A stretch of DNA of 64,000 bases. Source: Buxus sempervirens. Its lineage: Eukaryota; Streptophyta; Magnoliopsida; Buxales; Buxaceae. The notes under the pieces are model-generated. The model worked only from the letters and a program-made list of their open reading frames with translations. It made no database searches and was not told where the DNA came from. Both the position numbers and the translations under genes were made by a program. This document shows, in pieces, positions 12,305 through 23,359 of this stretch (position 1 is the first letter of the stretch; the number at the start of each line of letters is the position of its first letter). The stretch is from assembly GCA_947561395.2 (NCBI GenBank), contig OX387186.1:45341220-45405219 (forward strand). The letters run 5' to 3'.

Positions 12305-12787
12305 ATAATATTATAATAAATATTTGGTGATACTAATTTATAAGAAAGGTAGAAGGAGAGACTTACTTATAATAATAATATTTATACTAATTTTAAAATC
12401 ATAAAATTAAATAGAAGAATACCTCTTTAGAATGAATCTTGAACTTTGCAATTGAAGCCTTCAACCTCCAGAGTCCAATTTCCCACTTTTGATGCTTGAA
12501 CAATTAGAAGAGATCGAGTATCACCAATTTCCAATTACAACAATTAGAGCAAAGAAACTATTTGATAATCAATTAGAAGAGAGTAGGAGATTGTAGAAGT
12601 GGTGTGGTTTGGAGTGGGAAAGGGAGTGGCTATTTATAGAAAATTAAAAGTGGCTTTTTAACACCTCTACCCTTCAATATGACTGTTATTTTGCAGTTGG
12701 AAGGGTAAAAAAGGTCTTTTAATCATCAATTACAACTATAGCCCCCAAATATAGCTGTTATATGGCTGTTGGGGGGGTAAAATGGGC

Positions 12788-12812
12788 ATAAAAGTGGCTT
12801 AAAGCCACTTTT
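12788..12812. repeat. Short palindrome at the inner edge of the hAT right end
   Basis: AAAAGTGGCTT and AAGCCACTTTT are separated by one base. It sits just inside the GC-rich terminal region of the hAT element. Confidence 0.7.
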
Positions 12813-13049
12813 ATGGAGGGAAAAGAGAGCTGGCTAGCTCTCTGGCGGGCCGGCCCACATGCCCAACGGGCCCGCTCGCCTGGGCACGAGCGCGCCCGCG
12901 CCGCGCCCCGCGCCGCGCGCGCGCCCGAGATGGCACGCGGCCCGCGTGCCCTGGCGGGCCGTGCCCCCAGGGCCCTAGGCCCGGCACGGCACGGCACAGG
13001 CATGTTGGGCCGCCCAGTACTCATCCCTAATTTTATACATTTTAATTAA

Positions 13050-13380
13050 ATATAGGTAACGTTTAAAATAAAACAAAAACAATCAACACCTCAATGACAA
13101 GCTAATGTTTTAACAAGAAAACAATGGAAGAACGGATCATCTTTAAGGCATGACTATGGATATGGATTATATCATTTACTTGTATGGTTGAGTAGTTTAT
13201 ATCATTTACTTTAATGGATATGGTTTTCATTTAAAAAGCTCTCTAGTGTTAATTTCAAAATCTATTTTACCCATTATGTTTTTGCAAAATGGGTAAAATA
13301 AATTTTGAAATTAAATTAAAAACTTGGGTGAAGATAGAAATATTCATATACGAAGGAGAGCATGTAACTCTATATCTATT
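13050..13380. repeat. Duplicated segment (matches 20340-20720) with a hairpin
   Basis: It shares CTAATGTTTTAACAAGAAAACAAT, TATCATTTACTTTAATGG and AAAACTTGGGTGAAGATAG with 20340-20720. A hairpin near 13249-13316 (arms TTAATTTCAAAATCTATTTT / inverse) corresponds to the hairpin at 20606-20670. Confidence 0.8.
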
Positions 13381-13434
13381 TGAAAACTTTATATGCAAGT
13401 AGCAAAAAGAGTGGCAGAGGAGAAAAAAACCTTT

Positions 13435-13900
13435 TTAAGATGTTCATATGATCTAGTGGACGCTCATGCATGATTTTACTACAATTGCTGATTTATGAGA
13501 CTTCTCATGCTGTGCCGTGCACATAGAGATTTAGAGTCTTGCAATTAATCCATAAAAAAGCTTATTAAAGTTGAAGTTAAAGCATCCCTTTTAAATGAAG
13601 CATATATATGAAAACGTTACCCAATTAATGAATGAATTTAATATTCTTTGTGTGAGAACTTCGTAACCCCATGGAAACCCATCTCTTATAATGAATGAAT
13701 TTAATATTCCTTCTACTAGATGGAAGAGTATTTGAGAGAATAATATTCTACACTTCTGTCATGTCTCCTGATTTCATCAGATAATAAAATGTTTTAATTT
13801 CTAGGGTATATTTATATAAAAAACAAGAATAATGTTTCTTCACACATATCTATTGAACTCCAAATCTCTAAGGGGTTTGACTCAAGAAATAGGGATTTCC
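13435..13900 (+). pseudogene. Hollow paralogue of the prolamin-like gene (coding region deleted)
   Basis: 13435-13689 aligns with 17350-17606, the promoter of the intact gene at 17674, including the CCCATGGAAACCCATCTCTTATA segment. From about 13700 it matches the 3' region of that gene (18165-18330: ...AGAGTATTTG, GAGAATAATATTCTACAC, then a polyadenylation-like AATAAA). The TATA-proximal leader and all 158 codons are missing. AATGAATGAATTTAATATTC occurs on both sides of the junction (about 13628 and 13690). Nothing of the protein remains. Confidence 0.85.
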
Positions 13901-14619
13901 TGTCCCTAAAGAGCAAGCTTAATAATTCCATTGTTTTATTGAAGTTAGAAAAGTTTGGAAAGTTATGAGGAATTAACACCCTATATCCTCAAAAAATTTT
14001 TGCCACTCAACAGCTAATTCCCTTGTCTCATTGAAAATTATTGTCATCACTAAACTTATCTGTGGACATCATCAAGTGTGATATCAAAAGAAAAAAAAAT
14101 GGAAAAGATGATATTGTAACATCATGAGAGATTGCAGTTCTCAGTTTCTACAATGAATTGTTAGTATGTTCTTCAGTGTCTATAACAAGTCATTACGAAG
14201 AAGCAGTGTTTATGGTTTAGCTTTGATTTCCCATTCATATCTTGATGTCCTAAGAACACAGACAAAAGACTACATGGCCTCAAATTAAGTTGGCCAATGA
14301 TTGAGTTTATAGAGCGGCAGTTTGGATACAACAATCCCCAATATAGTTCAATGTATAAGTACAACCACAAGTATCTTTACAGTTCTCTAGTTGCATCCTC
14401 CCTTAGATATTGCCTATACCTTTAAGTGAGAGACAAGGATTTCAGACAGCCATTGAAGGAATCAGATCATCTATATGACACAAGACGAGAAAGAGAAGAT
14501 TCAACTTACTTTTTGAATACATGAGATCACTATTTTAGTATAAGCGTATATATATAACAAAGATGAAAATACACATAATAACTGATCCTGGCTCATGCCA
14601 TGGTAGAGGTTTCATTAGT
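13901..14619. other. Intergenic, downstream of the cysteine protease
   Basis: No gene, element or structured repeat was recognised here. The segment next to 14620 is the 3' flank of the minus-strand protease. Confidence 0.5.
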
Positions 14620-15886
14620 TCATGGAGTTGGGTATGAAGCATCCATGGCAATACCACAGAGGCCTTCCTTTGTAGTAACATCTCTTTGCATCCTTATGTA
14701 TCCAGCCTCCCCCCAACTGGTTCCCCATGAATTTTTCACTAACCAATACTTGGTTCCATTGTTGCTTGCCCCATAACCAACCGCGGCGACACCATGGTCG
14801 AGTTCAGTTCCACATGGTCCATTGAAGACTCCGCTCGAATAGAACTGGAAGTCAGTTCCACTAGCATCAATGGCAACAGAAATAGGTTGGTTGGCAACAG
14901 CCTTTAGTAGTGCTTTCTCATTGTTAACAGGAACATCTTCATGACCAGTGATGTTTGCAGCATGAGAAGCTTCTTTCTTTTTGTTGCAACTTCCATCAGC
15001 CCCTTTGTAAGGGTAGTTAGCTTCAGTGGTGAGGCCATGGTTCTGTTGGATGAATTCAAAGGCACTGTCCATGAGGCCACCTTCACAACCTTGATCCTCT
15101 TTCCTATCGCAGTCCACCAACTCTTGCTCCGACAAAGATATTAACTTACCAGTACTGAGTTTTGTAATTCCTTCCGTGGCTGCAACTGCTGAAAATGCCC
15201 AACAAGATCCTATATTTGCATACAACAGGTAAGAGGTCCAAACATTCAAGCTAAATGTAAATTGATTGGCAACACAAATATTAAAAAGAGTCTTGGTTTG
15301 CCATCCCAATGTATTAAACAGCAAATCTTCAGTAAGGTCATGTGTATTCAAATTATCTCTAACAAAATGCAACTTGGACCTTTTGTTACATATATAAACA
15401 ATAATAAGTTTACAGAGGAGAAAATTCTTCTTTCTTACCACATTGGCCTTGGTTCTTTATGGGGGTTACAGCTCGTTTCTTTCTCCAATCCATACTAGCC
15501 GGCACTGCAGTCATGTATTCATATCTGAATGATTTTGCTTCTGAACCAGGCCTCAGCTTTGATGTTGCCCTCTTCATATACCCATTACGCGAGGCTATGA
15601 ACTCTTCATTTGTTTGGTCTACAAATTCATTGACACTTAGCCTATATGGTTTGTCACCACGGTTATTGTGAGATTCTATATGTTCAACATTTTTCTTGAA
15701 TATCTCGAAGCGCCTCTCCTTCTCGGATGCATCATCATAAATGCGGCCATAGTGTGCTATCCATTGCTCGTACCTCTCAGACATGGATATGTCTTGGAAA
15801 GTTCGAGACATGGTTGGAGTCGCCCACATTCCCAAAATAAAGAGCAATACCAAACAGGTGCATTGAAATTTGTTCGTAAAAGCCAT
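14620..15886 (-). CDS. Papain-like cysteine protease (SAG39/vignain-type), two exons
   Basis: Exon 1 is 15886-15439 and exon 2 is 15209-14620. The 229 bp intron has GT-AG borders and joins in frame at QGQC|GSCWAF, giving 345 residues, the usual size of the family. Residues 1-27 form a hydrophobic signal peptide. About 36-95 is the I29 propeptide with the ERFNIN-type helix and the [11 protein letters not shown] segment. The mature enzyme starts near V128. The catalytic triad is C152 (GSCWAF), H288 (LDHGV) and N309 (VKNSWG), with the oxyanion glutamine in NQGQC. There is no granulin domain or KDEL tail. Possible N-glycosylation sites lie at NIT and NGT. Such enzymes degrade protein in the vacuole or secretory pathway during senescence, immunity or tapetal death. 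The frame is clean and all key residues are present, so it is probably functional. The exact subgroup is inferred. Confidence 0.95.
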
Positions 15887-15957
15887 GAATTTAGCAAGTG
15901 GCTTTGAAGACAGAATCGAATGAGTGATTGGAATGCATGAACCATTTGGTTGCTTAT

Positions 15958-15967
15958 GTTTATATAG
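15958..15967 (-). promoter_or_regulatory. TATA box of the cysteine protease
   Basis: The minus strand reads CTATATAAA, about 75 bp upstream of the ATG at 15886. This leaves room for a leader of about 45 nt. Confidence 0.7.
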
Positions 15968-16003
15968 AAAAACTTTTCCTCTTGTGATCTGTTGATATCC
16001 ATT

Positions 16004-17340
16004 TGATCATTGAATTGTACTCTTCTCTGTTGTGCCGTTAAAGTCGTTGTGATTCAAATGAGATAACCCATTTCCGTGGAGTAACATTCTTCCATGTTGT
16101 CACAATCAACAAAATTTTGATTTTGGGGAAGTTGCTCCCATATGTTGTAGATTCATAACATGTCTGTAATGTGTATTCTATAATATTTTGGCCCCTTAAA
16201 TTAATACCAATAGTTTATTAACAATTACGTGCTTTATTTGCATTTTAAAATGCTGTCATCATCCCATCTAACTCTTTCAAATTAAGGGTCTTTCACAAAC
16301 TCATATCTTTGTATGTAAACTCATTATATTTTATATATTCTTGCCCCTATTTTATTAACAAGTTTGTTCTGTTCTTTGTGTTTCTTGGATTCAATATATA
16401 AAACATTCAAATTAATGGTCTTCTTTGACTATAGTTATGCCCAAAGAATAATTATAACAATTTAAACCACTAGATGATGCCAAAATGAATCAGAATAAAA
16501 TACCTTGCACAATCATTTGGGTTAAGTGGTTATATCTTCTGAATCATTATATCTTACAGATTATTCAAATACTGCAACCCCATTGAAACACAGGGAAGGA
16601 TAATGAGTTGTATCAATTTCACTTCACTACCCTAGAACACACTTGGGCAGAACCCAGAAAACAGAACTACAAATGATACATTTAAAAGAATAATCATATA
16701 TTTGCATAAAACACTTCTTTGTAATGATATGATAAATCAGAGCATATGACAATCTAGTGCACGTGAGATAATCAAGAATATGACTTTAAGGGGGAAAATG
16801 AACTGGTTAAATCTCTTCTAATGTCATTCATCAATGCTTTTTTAAGGCAAAAAACCTGAGAAAATTTAGTGGGTAATATGGTACAAGAAGAAAATCCTTT
16901 GGACTAAGTAAACAAAAAGTGTATGGTTTAACCAGATTTCAGAAATGGATGAAACTGTGATGTATGCCTGATCTATCTTGAGTTGGATTTTTTTCATTTT
17001 AATGACCTTGCATTTGCGGAACTTGGAACAAACACAAACTTTGGATCCATGTTTAGTATAAGAAATTATAGTTTGTTATGGATTAGGTCAAATAACTCTG
17101 ATGAGTAAATATGCATTACTGATAATTAATAAGGTACAGTGGTCACTGGACCACTTCTAATACCTCAAGCAAAAAATTTCCTCATCAAAGATTTGCTCTA
17201 CATAGGATCTGTACATCCGCAAGTCTTGTCAAGACTGAACTTATACGCACAGCACTTCCACTAGCAAAGAGATTCAACTTCATGCTAATATTAACAAACA
17301 GTGATGACCCACAAATATTCAATTAATCTTCACCTTAGCT
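16004..17340. other. Intergenic between the protease and the prolamin-like gene
   Basis: This AT-rich segment includes the upstream region of the protease. No coding segment, repeat termini or RNA gene was recognised. Confidence 0.5.
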
Positions 17341-17601
17341 TTGCAACTTTTTAAGATGTTCCTATGATCCAGTAGACGCTCATGCATCATTTTCCTACAA
17401 TTGCTGATTTATGAGACTTCTCATGCTGTGCCGTGCACATAGAGATTTAGAGCCTTGCAATTAATCCATAAGAAACAAGCTTATTAAAGTTGAAGTTAAA
17501 GCATCCATTTTAAATGAAGCATATGCAAACGTTACCTAATTAATTAATGAATTTAATATTGTGTGTGTGAGAACTTCGTAACCCCATGGAAACCCATCTC
17601 T

Positions 17602-17607
17602 TATAAA
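17602..17607 (+). promoter_or_regulatory. TATA box of the prolamin-like gene
   Basis: TATAAA lies 67 bp before the ATG at 17674. The deleted paralogue at 13.4 kb is conserved up to this point and then loses the sequence. Confidence 0.7.
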
Positions 17608-17673
17608 TTCCTCATCTCTCCACCAACACAATCCATCCTTTGTTAGCAACAGCAGCAAAGACAAAGCTCAAGC

Positions 17674-18150
17674 ATGGCGACGTACTTTGGTTTCTCAATG
17701 GTGGTGATGCTGTTTGTAGCCTGTGGTGCAGTTTTGACTGCCCAAAGAGTTGCATCCGATGAAGACGGGGTTGCACCTTTTTCCAGCAACTTCGACGTTG
17801 CAGCGTCTCCCGTAGGTGACCAGCTGCCAGCACTGTCCCCGAATGAGCAGCTACCACCAGAGCAAGCACCGGGATATTACAAATTTCTGGCGTCATGCAC
17901 GACAGCGTTGACAGAGAAATGTGGGAAAGAAATCTTCTCAGCTCTATCTGAGAAGAAACCGGTTAATGGACCTTGCTGCTACAGGCTTGTGAAAAAGACT
18001 GGAAGACATTGCCATGATGAGTTATCAAAGGAGCTCACTAGAATTCCCGCTTACAAGCCTTACGAGCGCTTAATAATCCAGAGGAGTGATTTCATTTGGA
18101 ATTACTGTGTTAAGCAAATAGGAGATGTGCCACCCTCTCCCTCTTTTTAG
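17674..18150 (+). CDS. Secreted prolamin-like (ECA1/DUF1278-type) cysteine-rich protein
   Basis: This is a single exon of 158 residues. Residues 1-24 are a signal peptide (hydrophobic core VVMLFVACGAVLTA). About 25-66 is an acidic, proline-rich linker. About 68-148 is the prolamin-like domain, with six cysteines at 75, 83, 101, 102, 113 and 145. The CC pair and the C-x7-C start match the family (PF05617). Members are secreted, often from reproductive tissue; egg-cell EC1 proteins that activate sperm are one branch. This one could be EC1-like or a general ECA1 gametogenesis-related protein. The start is the first ATG after the TATA box and gives the signal peptide. A hollow copy lies at 13.4 kb. 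The family assignment is firm; the role is not shown by the sequence. Confidence 0.92.
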   Translation: MATYFGFSMVVMLFVACGAVLTAQRVASDEDGVAPFSSNFDVAASPVGDQLPALSPNEQLPPEQAPGYYKFLASCTTALTEKCGKEIFSALSEKKPVNGPCCYRLVKKTGRHCHDELSKELTRIPAYKPYERLIIQRSDFIWNYCVKQIGDVPPSPSF

Positions 18151-18237
18151 TTTTTCAGCTCAGCAAGAATAATATACCCTCCTTTATACTAGAGGGAAGA
18201 GTATTTGGGAGAATAATATTCTACACTCCTCTCATCT

Positions 18238-18246
18238 GATAATAAA
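18238..18246 (+). terminator. Polyadenylation signal of the prolamin-like gene
   Basis: ATAATAAAG lies about 90 bp after the stop codon. The hollow paralogue has the equivalent ATAATAAAA. Confidence 0.6.
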
Positions 18247-18330
18247 GCATTTTGTTGGATATTTTTGAACAACAGACACACACATATTTATGAACTCCAA
18301 ATTTCTATTGGGGCGTGAATAAATCAAGAA

Positions 18331-19371
18331 ATCCCACTTGTCTGGTACACCTGATTGTAGGTCCATGTGAGATTGCTGGTTTGTGGTTTAGAAGAAAAAT
18401 AAAGAATTTTGTCTATATTTATATGGAAACTTGAATAACTCAGTGTGTTGGCAGAACATTAATTCATGAATTTACTACTTCTTTGCTTTCCCTTTTTCCT
18501 TTTGTTTTTATTTTCATTTTTAAAAAATGAAAGGATAAACCATCTAGGCCTTCTTTGATAAATGTTCAGAATCCATTTACCACTATAGTGTATCTCATTT
18601 CTACCACCACAAGATTTATGTTTACAGTGGCAGTAAACAGGGGGAAATGCTTTCCAAAATTAAAAATGTTACTCATGTATGTTTCTATAAAAGTTTAACC
18701 AACGGAATAATTACTAGCAAATAGACATATAAAAGCGGATTATAAATGTAATTTTTGTAATGAAAATTTATTTAGGCAATGCATATTTTCGAAACATGTT
18801 TGGTTATTATGTAATTAAATTCTCTTTCATAATTAAACAAGAAAATAAGGACATTCAGGCATTGATTAAAGAAGCTGCAAGAAAAAGTTTTAATATTCTT
18901 GAGAAGTTCCTGTACATATGTGGGGGTAATATGGATAGCTTGAAAGAAAATGTGGTTTGAAAATTGAAAAGTGTACCCAAGAAACCTTGTAGAATTCGCA
19001 GCAAAAAATTTAGTAATGTTTTATATGCATGTAGCAAAAAGAGTGGCAGAGGAGAGAAACAACTTATGACTTTATTCGAAAGTTTGGAAATAGCATGTAA
19101 TTTAGGAATCTAAAACATCATCATACAGGGAGATGCATTGCAGGTGGGAGAAGGAATCAAGGGGTCGGCTGGTATTCCATGGCAAGTGAAATCAATTATG
19201 AGAAATCAAATCAAGTGGTAGATTTTTTTGGCTAGATTAGGTTATGGTAAAGAGAATAAACTCTTTTAGGGACTGTTTTTTTTTAACCCCAATTCAGGAA
19301 GATTGTATGTGGAACAATTGATTAAATCAAACCAAACCGAACTAAAACCCGCTTGAAAATGTGTTATAATA
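18331..19371. other. Intergenic, few landmarks
   Basis: No gene was recognised. 19019-19056 (TATATGCATGTAGC, AAAAAGAGTGGCAGAGGAG) repeats 13396-13430 next to the hollow paralogue. From 19316 a segment with AACCAAACCGAAC is the inverse of the GGTTCGGTT repeat at 20.06 kb. Confidence 0.5.
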
Positions 19372-19932
19372 AGAGGCTATTTGGTATAACTTTTCAGAAG
19401 TAATCTTTCATAAGTCAAAAATAGGTTTTAAAAAGTAACTTTTAATAATAAATTTTCTACTTTTTTAAGTAAAAAATTTATTTGATAACAAGAAGTCAAA
19501 ATCTACTTATAAGTTACAAAGTTGATATAAATGATTGAGATGGTGATGATGTTGCTAGTAGGCATGGTGGTGAAGGAGGAGAAATAGATGGCGGCAGTGA
19601 CGGTGGTAATGGTTGTGGTGATGGTGGAGGTCATGTTGGTGGTGGTGGTAGTGGTGGTAGTGGTAATGATGATGGTGGTGGAGGAGGAGGTGGCAATGAT
19701 AGTGGTTGTGTTGGAGGTGATGGTGGAGGGAGAAATAAAAACGATAAGTTGCTTTTCAACCTTTGAAAAAAAAAAAATTTTCCAATTTTCAAAAATTTTA
19801 AAAATGACTTTTTAACTTTTTGAAAAGTTATTTTTTAAATGAGGTTGCTAAATTGACATTCTAGAAATTTATTAAGTTTTCTATTTTGAAAAATTAGAAA
19901 ACAACTTTGAAAAGTTATACCAAACAGCCTCT
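19372..19932. mobile_element. Non-autonomous TIR element (MITE) of ~560 bp
   Basis: The ends are inverted: AGAGGCTATTTGGTATAAC at the left and the complement of AGAGGCTGTTTGGTATAAC at the right, continuing imperfectly inward. It carries a GGTGGT/GATGGT minisatellite at about 19545-19730, which yields a valine-rich open frame with no meaning. It sits inside the AACCGAACC/GGTTCGGTT repeat unit. No clear target duplication was found. Confidence 0.75.
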
Positions 19933-19947
19933 AAACTGAATCAAAAT

Positions 19948-19950
<3 letters not shown>

Positions 19951-20028
<78 letters not shown>
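19951..20028. repeat. (AT)39 microsatellite
   Basis: An uninterrupted alternating AT run of 78 bp. Confidence 0.98.
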
Positions 20029-20030
<2 letters not shown>

Positions 20031-20031
<1 letters not shown>

Positions 20032-20260
20032 CAGTTTGGTTTTTAGGTTAAAGTGATCAGCTCTCAATTTGGTTTGGTTTGGTTTGGTTCGGTTCGGCTT
20101 GGGTTGACGGTCGTAAACCTTTTGGTTTTATGTTGATGTCAACCCGAACCAAATCGAAATGTGTTGTACCCCTCTTGTTAGCAGGTGTATGAATGGGATC
20201 CCATCTACAATATAAGGATAAAGAGATAGGACAAAGATAGAAAGTTGGGAAATATAAGGC
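20031..20260. repeat. Uninterrupted copy of the GGTTTGGTT-type repeat
   Basis: This copy matches 1-96 plus 8673-8810. Across the LTR insertion point it reads GACGGTCGTAAACC without a break. It therefore serves as the empty site for the 97-8672 solo LTR. Confidence 0.85.
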
Positions 20261-20339
20261 TCCATATTTTTCCATAACCAAACACACAAATTTCATTAGA
20301 AACTTCTGTCCCTTTTCTTTTCTATGAATTCCATCAAAA

Positions 20340-20720
20340 GAAATACGCCCTCAATCACATGCTAATGTTTTAACAAGAAAACAATAGAACAACTGATAAT
20401 CTTTAACGCATGACTATCGACCAATGGGTCCTAATTTTTTTTTTTTCAGTGACCATTAATTGTAAGAAATAAATAAATTCTCACTATTTTTATTCTTCAT
20501 GACAATTAATTATAAGAAATAAATACATTAATATAATTTACTTGTATGGTTCACTAGTTTATATCATTTACTTTAATGGGTATGGTTTTCATTTAAGAAG
20601 ATAAGGTTAATTTCAAAATCTACTTTACCCCTTATGCAACATAAGGGGTAAAGTAGATTTTGAAATTAACATTAAAAACTTGGGTGAAGATAGAAATATT
20701 GATATATGAAGGAGATCTTG
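20340..20720. repeat. Duplicated segment (matches 13050-13380)
   Basis: It has the same landmarks in the same order as 13050-13380. It also contains a short local duplication around TAAGAAATAAATA (about 20465 and 20513). Confidence 0.8.
20606..20670. repeat. Perfect 31 bp hairpin with a 3-nt loop
   Basis: 20606-20636 (GTTAATTTCAAAATC ... CCCCTTATG) is followed by CAA and then its exact complement to 20670. The copy at 13.25 kb keeps the stem with paired changes. Confidence 0.9.
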
Positions 20721-21039
20721 TAATTATAAATGTATTGAAAATGTTCTTTATACTTTGGGTCATAAAATTGTGAAAAGCTTTTTAAGGTCATATCACTCTT
20801 ATTTGAACAAATGTTTCATGACAACACAACAATATAACCAATTTCACTCTTTCTGCATGATTATTTTCAATATATACTGATTAAATTTTAGATAATACTT
20901 AAATGTAAAATGGGTTGAACTCTTATATACCAGTTCAATATTTCTGTTCCATTTCTTTCCAAAATTGAAGATAGCAATGAGTTGTTGGAGGATAATAAAT
21001 GATCAAAACACAATGCTATTGTTTACACCCTATACAAAC

Positions 21040-22100
21040 CAACGAATAAGATAAGGCCACGTGGTATCTATATGGCCTACTTAGGCCATGTCATAAACAC
21101 ACGTAGGCTTTTTGCAGTCAGATAAGCCATGTCAGCGTACACATAGACCAGGAGTTCAGTTAAGGCCACGCAAGCCCATATGACGAACCATACTCATGAC
21201 TATCAAAAGATCGTATCATCGGTCGTTTGAGAATAACCAATTTAAGATCGTGGCCGGGCGGTTATCTTTCAGGAGCAGAAGACTGCGGATGACCAACCTC
21301 CATGAAGATCGTGCAAGAGTGGGACGTTAAGCAACCGTCAAAGATTGGCTATAAAAGGCACAAACTCGAAGAGCTCGAGGACACAATCCATCCAACCGCT
21401 ACCGGTTATAATATTATTTTGATCATCCGTGATTTTTATCCCCTCTCCTACACTGTAGCCAGAAGGATAAACTAGGACTTCTCTCACTGCTTCTAGTTGT
21501 AGTGACACCTTGGACCCCTCTTTACTCCGATCAACACCAAAATCCTGCCACCGAAGAGTAAGTTGAGGCCGCCCTTGACTGCCAGTTCTGTACCCCTAAC
21601 AAGGCTCCAGAATCCCGAGCAGCCAGTCCCGAGACTCACTTTGATCAAGCCAGGTGACTTGTGTATTTTCGGTTAAATAGCAATCCAAGGTGAACCCCCC
21701 GAATTGGCTTTGTTAGCAACCGCCCCTTCCTCATGCTCTTATACCCTGATTACGGCTATAAGTCCAGGACAGGCCAGTCCTGCAAGCTTTGTCAGTTTTC
21801 TTCTTGCTTTTTGTTTCCTTTTGGGGATTATCTTTTGTAGCTTTCGGCCGTCGGCCGATTTTATAATAAAAGAGTTTTGTGCCATTAGTTGCTTTCGCTT
21901 TCAAACACTTACAAGAACCCAAACAAAGACCGAATCCCTAGTCTTTATATTATCACCTGACCGGTTTTATTACAGGTGACTTGCAGTACGACTGAACCGA
22001 CACCCCGGTTTAGATTTGGAACAGGTGACCGGGGTCAGGACCCAACCCGAAATCATTGTATCAAATGATACTGGCACGCCCGCGCAAAAACACATCATCA
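21040..22100 (+). mobile_element. Probable Ty3/gypsy LTR remnant with start of internal region
   Basis: It is GC-richer than its surroundings and has a promoter-like GGCTATAAAAGGCAC at about 21348. Near 22050-22090 the sequence GTATCA is followed by ACTGGCACGCCCGCGC, resembling the TGGCACGCCC linker that follows many plant Ty3 LTRs. Neither the left TG end nor a second LTR was found, and no gag-pol follows. The boundaries are approximate. Confidence 0.45.
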
Positions 22101-22629
22101 ACATCGCTACGTGTCCACACCGGCCCAATTTCGGAGGAACAGCTATACAAAACAAAAGGCTGGATATTGATAAAACTTAGGAATGCATAATTATTGTTAT
22201 TTATTATTTCTTATATTACTTTTTATTTTATACAATACTATTCTAAAAAATTATAGTTTTTTAATTAAAAGCAAAATAATTAATCTTTTGAACATATCTT
22301 ATACATACTTCTCTATTTTAAGATAAATACTTCACTACTCATAAGAAAAAAAATAACAAAAACAAAATGATTAATTACAAAATCTTTATAATTTTGTTAC
22401 TATCAAGAAATTGCTTTAGGCTGTAAGTATCCTTTAATTTATTACTACAGTGGTGTTGAAAGTACAATCTATTATGCAATATAGGTAAGAAGAATTTTAT
22501 TTCTCATCTTCCAAACTTAATAGCACCACCCTCCTAGTCATTAGACTCCTAAGTATTTTCTTGAACTCCATTTTTTTCATTATAATACAAAATTTAGTTG
22601 AAACAATTTTTCTTTATTTTATTATATAT
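22101..22629. other. AT-rich intergenic
   Basis: Nothing recognisable was seen before the outer MITE begins. Confidence 0.5.
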
Positions 22630-22906
22630 TATTTTTAGGGCTTTTTACATTCATACCCCTATATTATGATATATATCCTCTTGTTTTTAATATTTATATT
22701 TATACCCATCCATTCAACATAATTGTTGTAGATGTACCCTAATGTCAAATTCCATTAAATTTTGTTATTTATTTTTATTAAATGGTTAAATTAACCTTTT
22801 ATAAGATGAGAAAAAGATTTTAAATAGCCAAATGACTATGGGTCTCGGTGGAATTCCAATGAAAAATTATTAATCAAACAAATTAATATCAATCACTTAA
22901 AGTATA

Positions 22907-23359
22907 GGGAAAATTAATTTTAAGTGATACTTTTTCAATATAATTCAGATTTAGTCAGTAAAGTTTTTAAATTTAATTTTTAGTGAACCTTTATCAACAT
23001 AATTCATTTTTAGTATCTTTTTACAATTACAAATCAACTATTCCAAAAATGCCCTTACATCACTTATCCAAATGACTTGTATAAATCACTCACTCAAGAT
23101 ACAAGTCATTTTATTGACTTGTACAAGCCAATTTATTGACTTGTAGAAGTCTAAACTGGCTTGTATAAGTCAATTTATTGCTTGTATAAGTCCTGGAAGT
23201 GAATTGTATAAGGGCATTTTCGGGAGAATTTATGCGTAGCAGTTAAATGGTACTAAAAATTAATTATTTTGATAAAGGTTCACTAAAAGTTAAAAGACAA
23301 AATGTTACTAACTGAATCTTAATTATGTTGAAAAAGTATCACTAGAAGTTAATTTTCCC
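22907..23359. mobile_element. 453 bp Mutator-like MITE
   Basis: Inverted ends GGGAAAATTAATTTTAAGTG / complement of GGGAAAATTAACTTCTAGTG continue into GATACTTTTTCAAYATAATT. The exact 9 bp duplication TAAAGTATA flanks it (22898-22906 and 23360-23368). It is non-coding, and the centre holds repeats of GACTTGTATAAGTC. Confidence 0.92.

Larger units (their letters stand above)
9818..13029 (-). mobile_element. Degraded hAT transposon
   Basis: A BED-finger hAT transposase pseudogene lies between two very GC-rich flanks (9820-9890 and 12840-13015) full of GGCGGGCC and CGGCAC motifs. These resemble hAT subterminal repeats and stand out in AT-rich DNA. The right end reads ...ACTCATCCCTA, the inverse of a TAGGGATGAGT-type hAT terminus. 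The left terminus is degraded, so its position is approximate. No exact 8 bp target duplication was found. Confidence 0.7.

Noticed and set aside
12758-13049. Arginine/alanine-rich frames on both strands
   Set aside because: They are open only because the hAT terminus is extremely GC-rich; there is no protein-like pattern.
19588-19815. Valine/methionine-rich frame
   Set aside because: It is produced by a GGTGGT/GATGGT minisatellite inside a MITE.
21704-21979. 91-codon frame in the LTR remnant
   Set aside because: It has no recognisable domain and lies in LTR-like sequence; probably chance.
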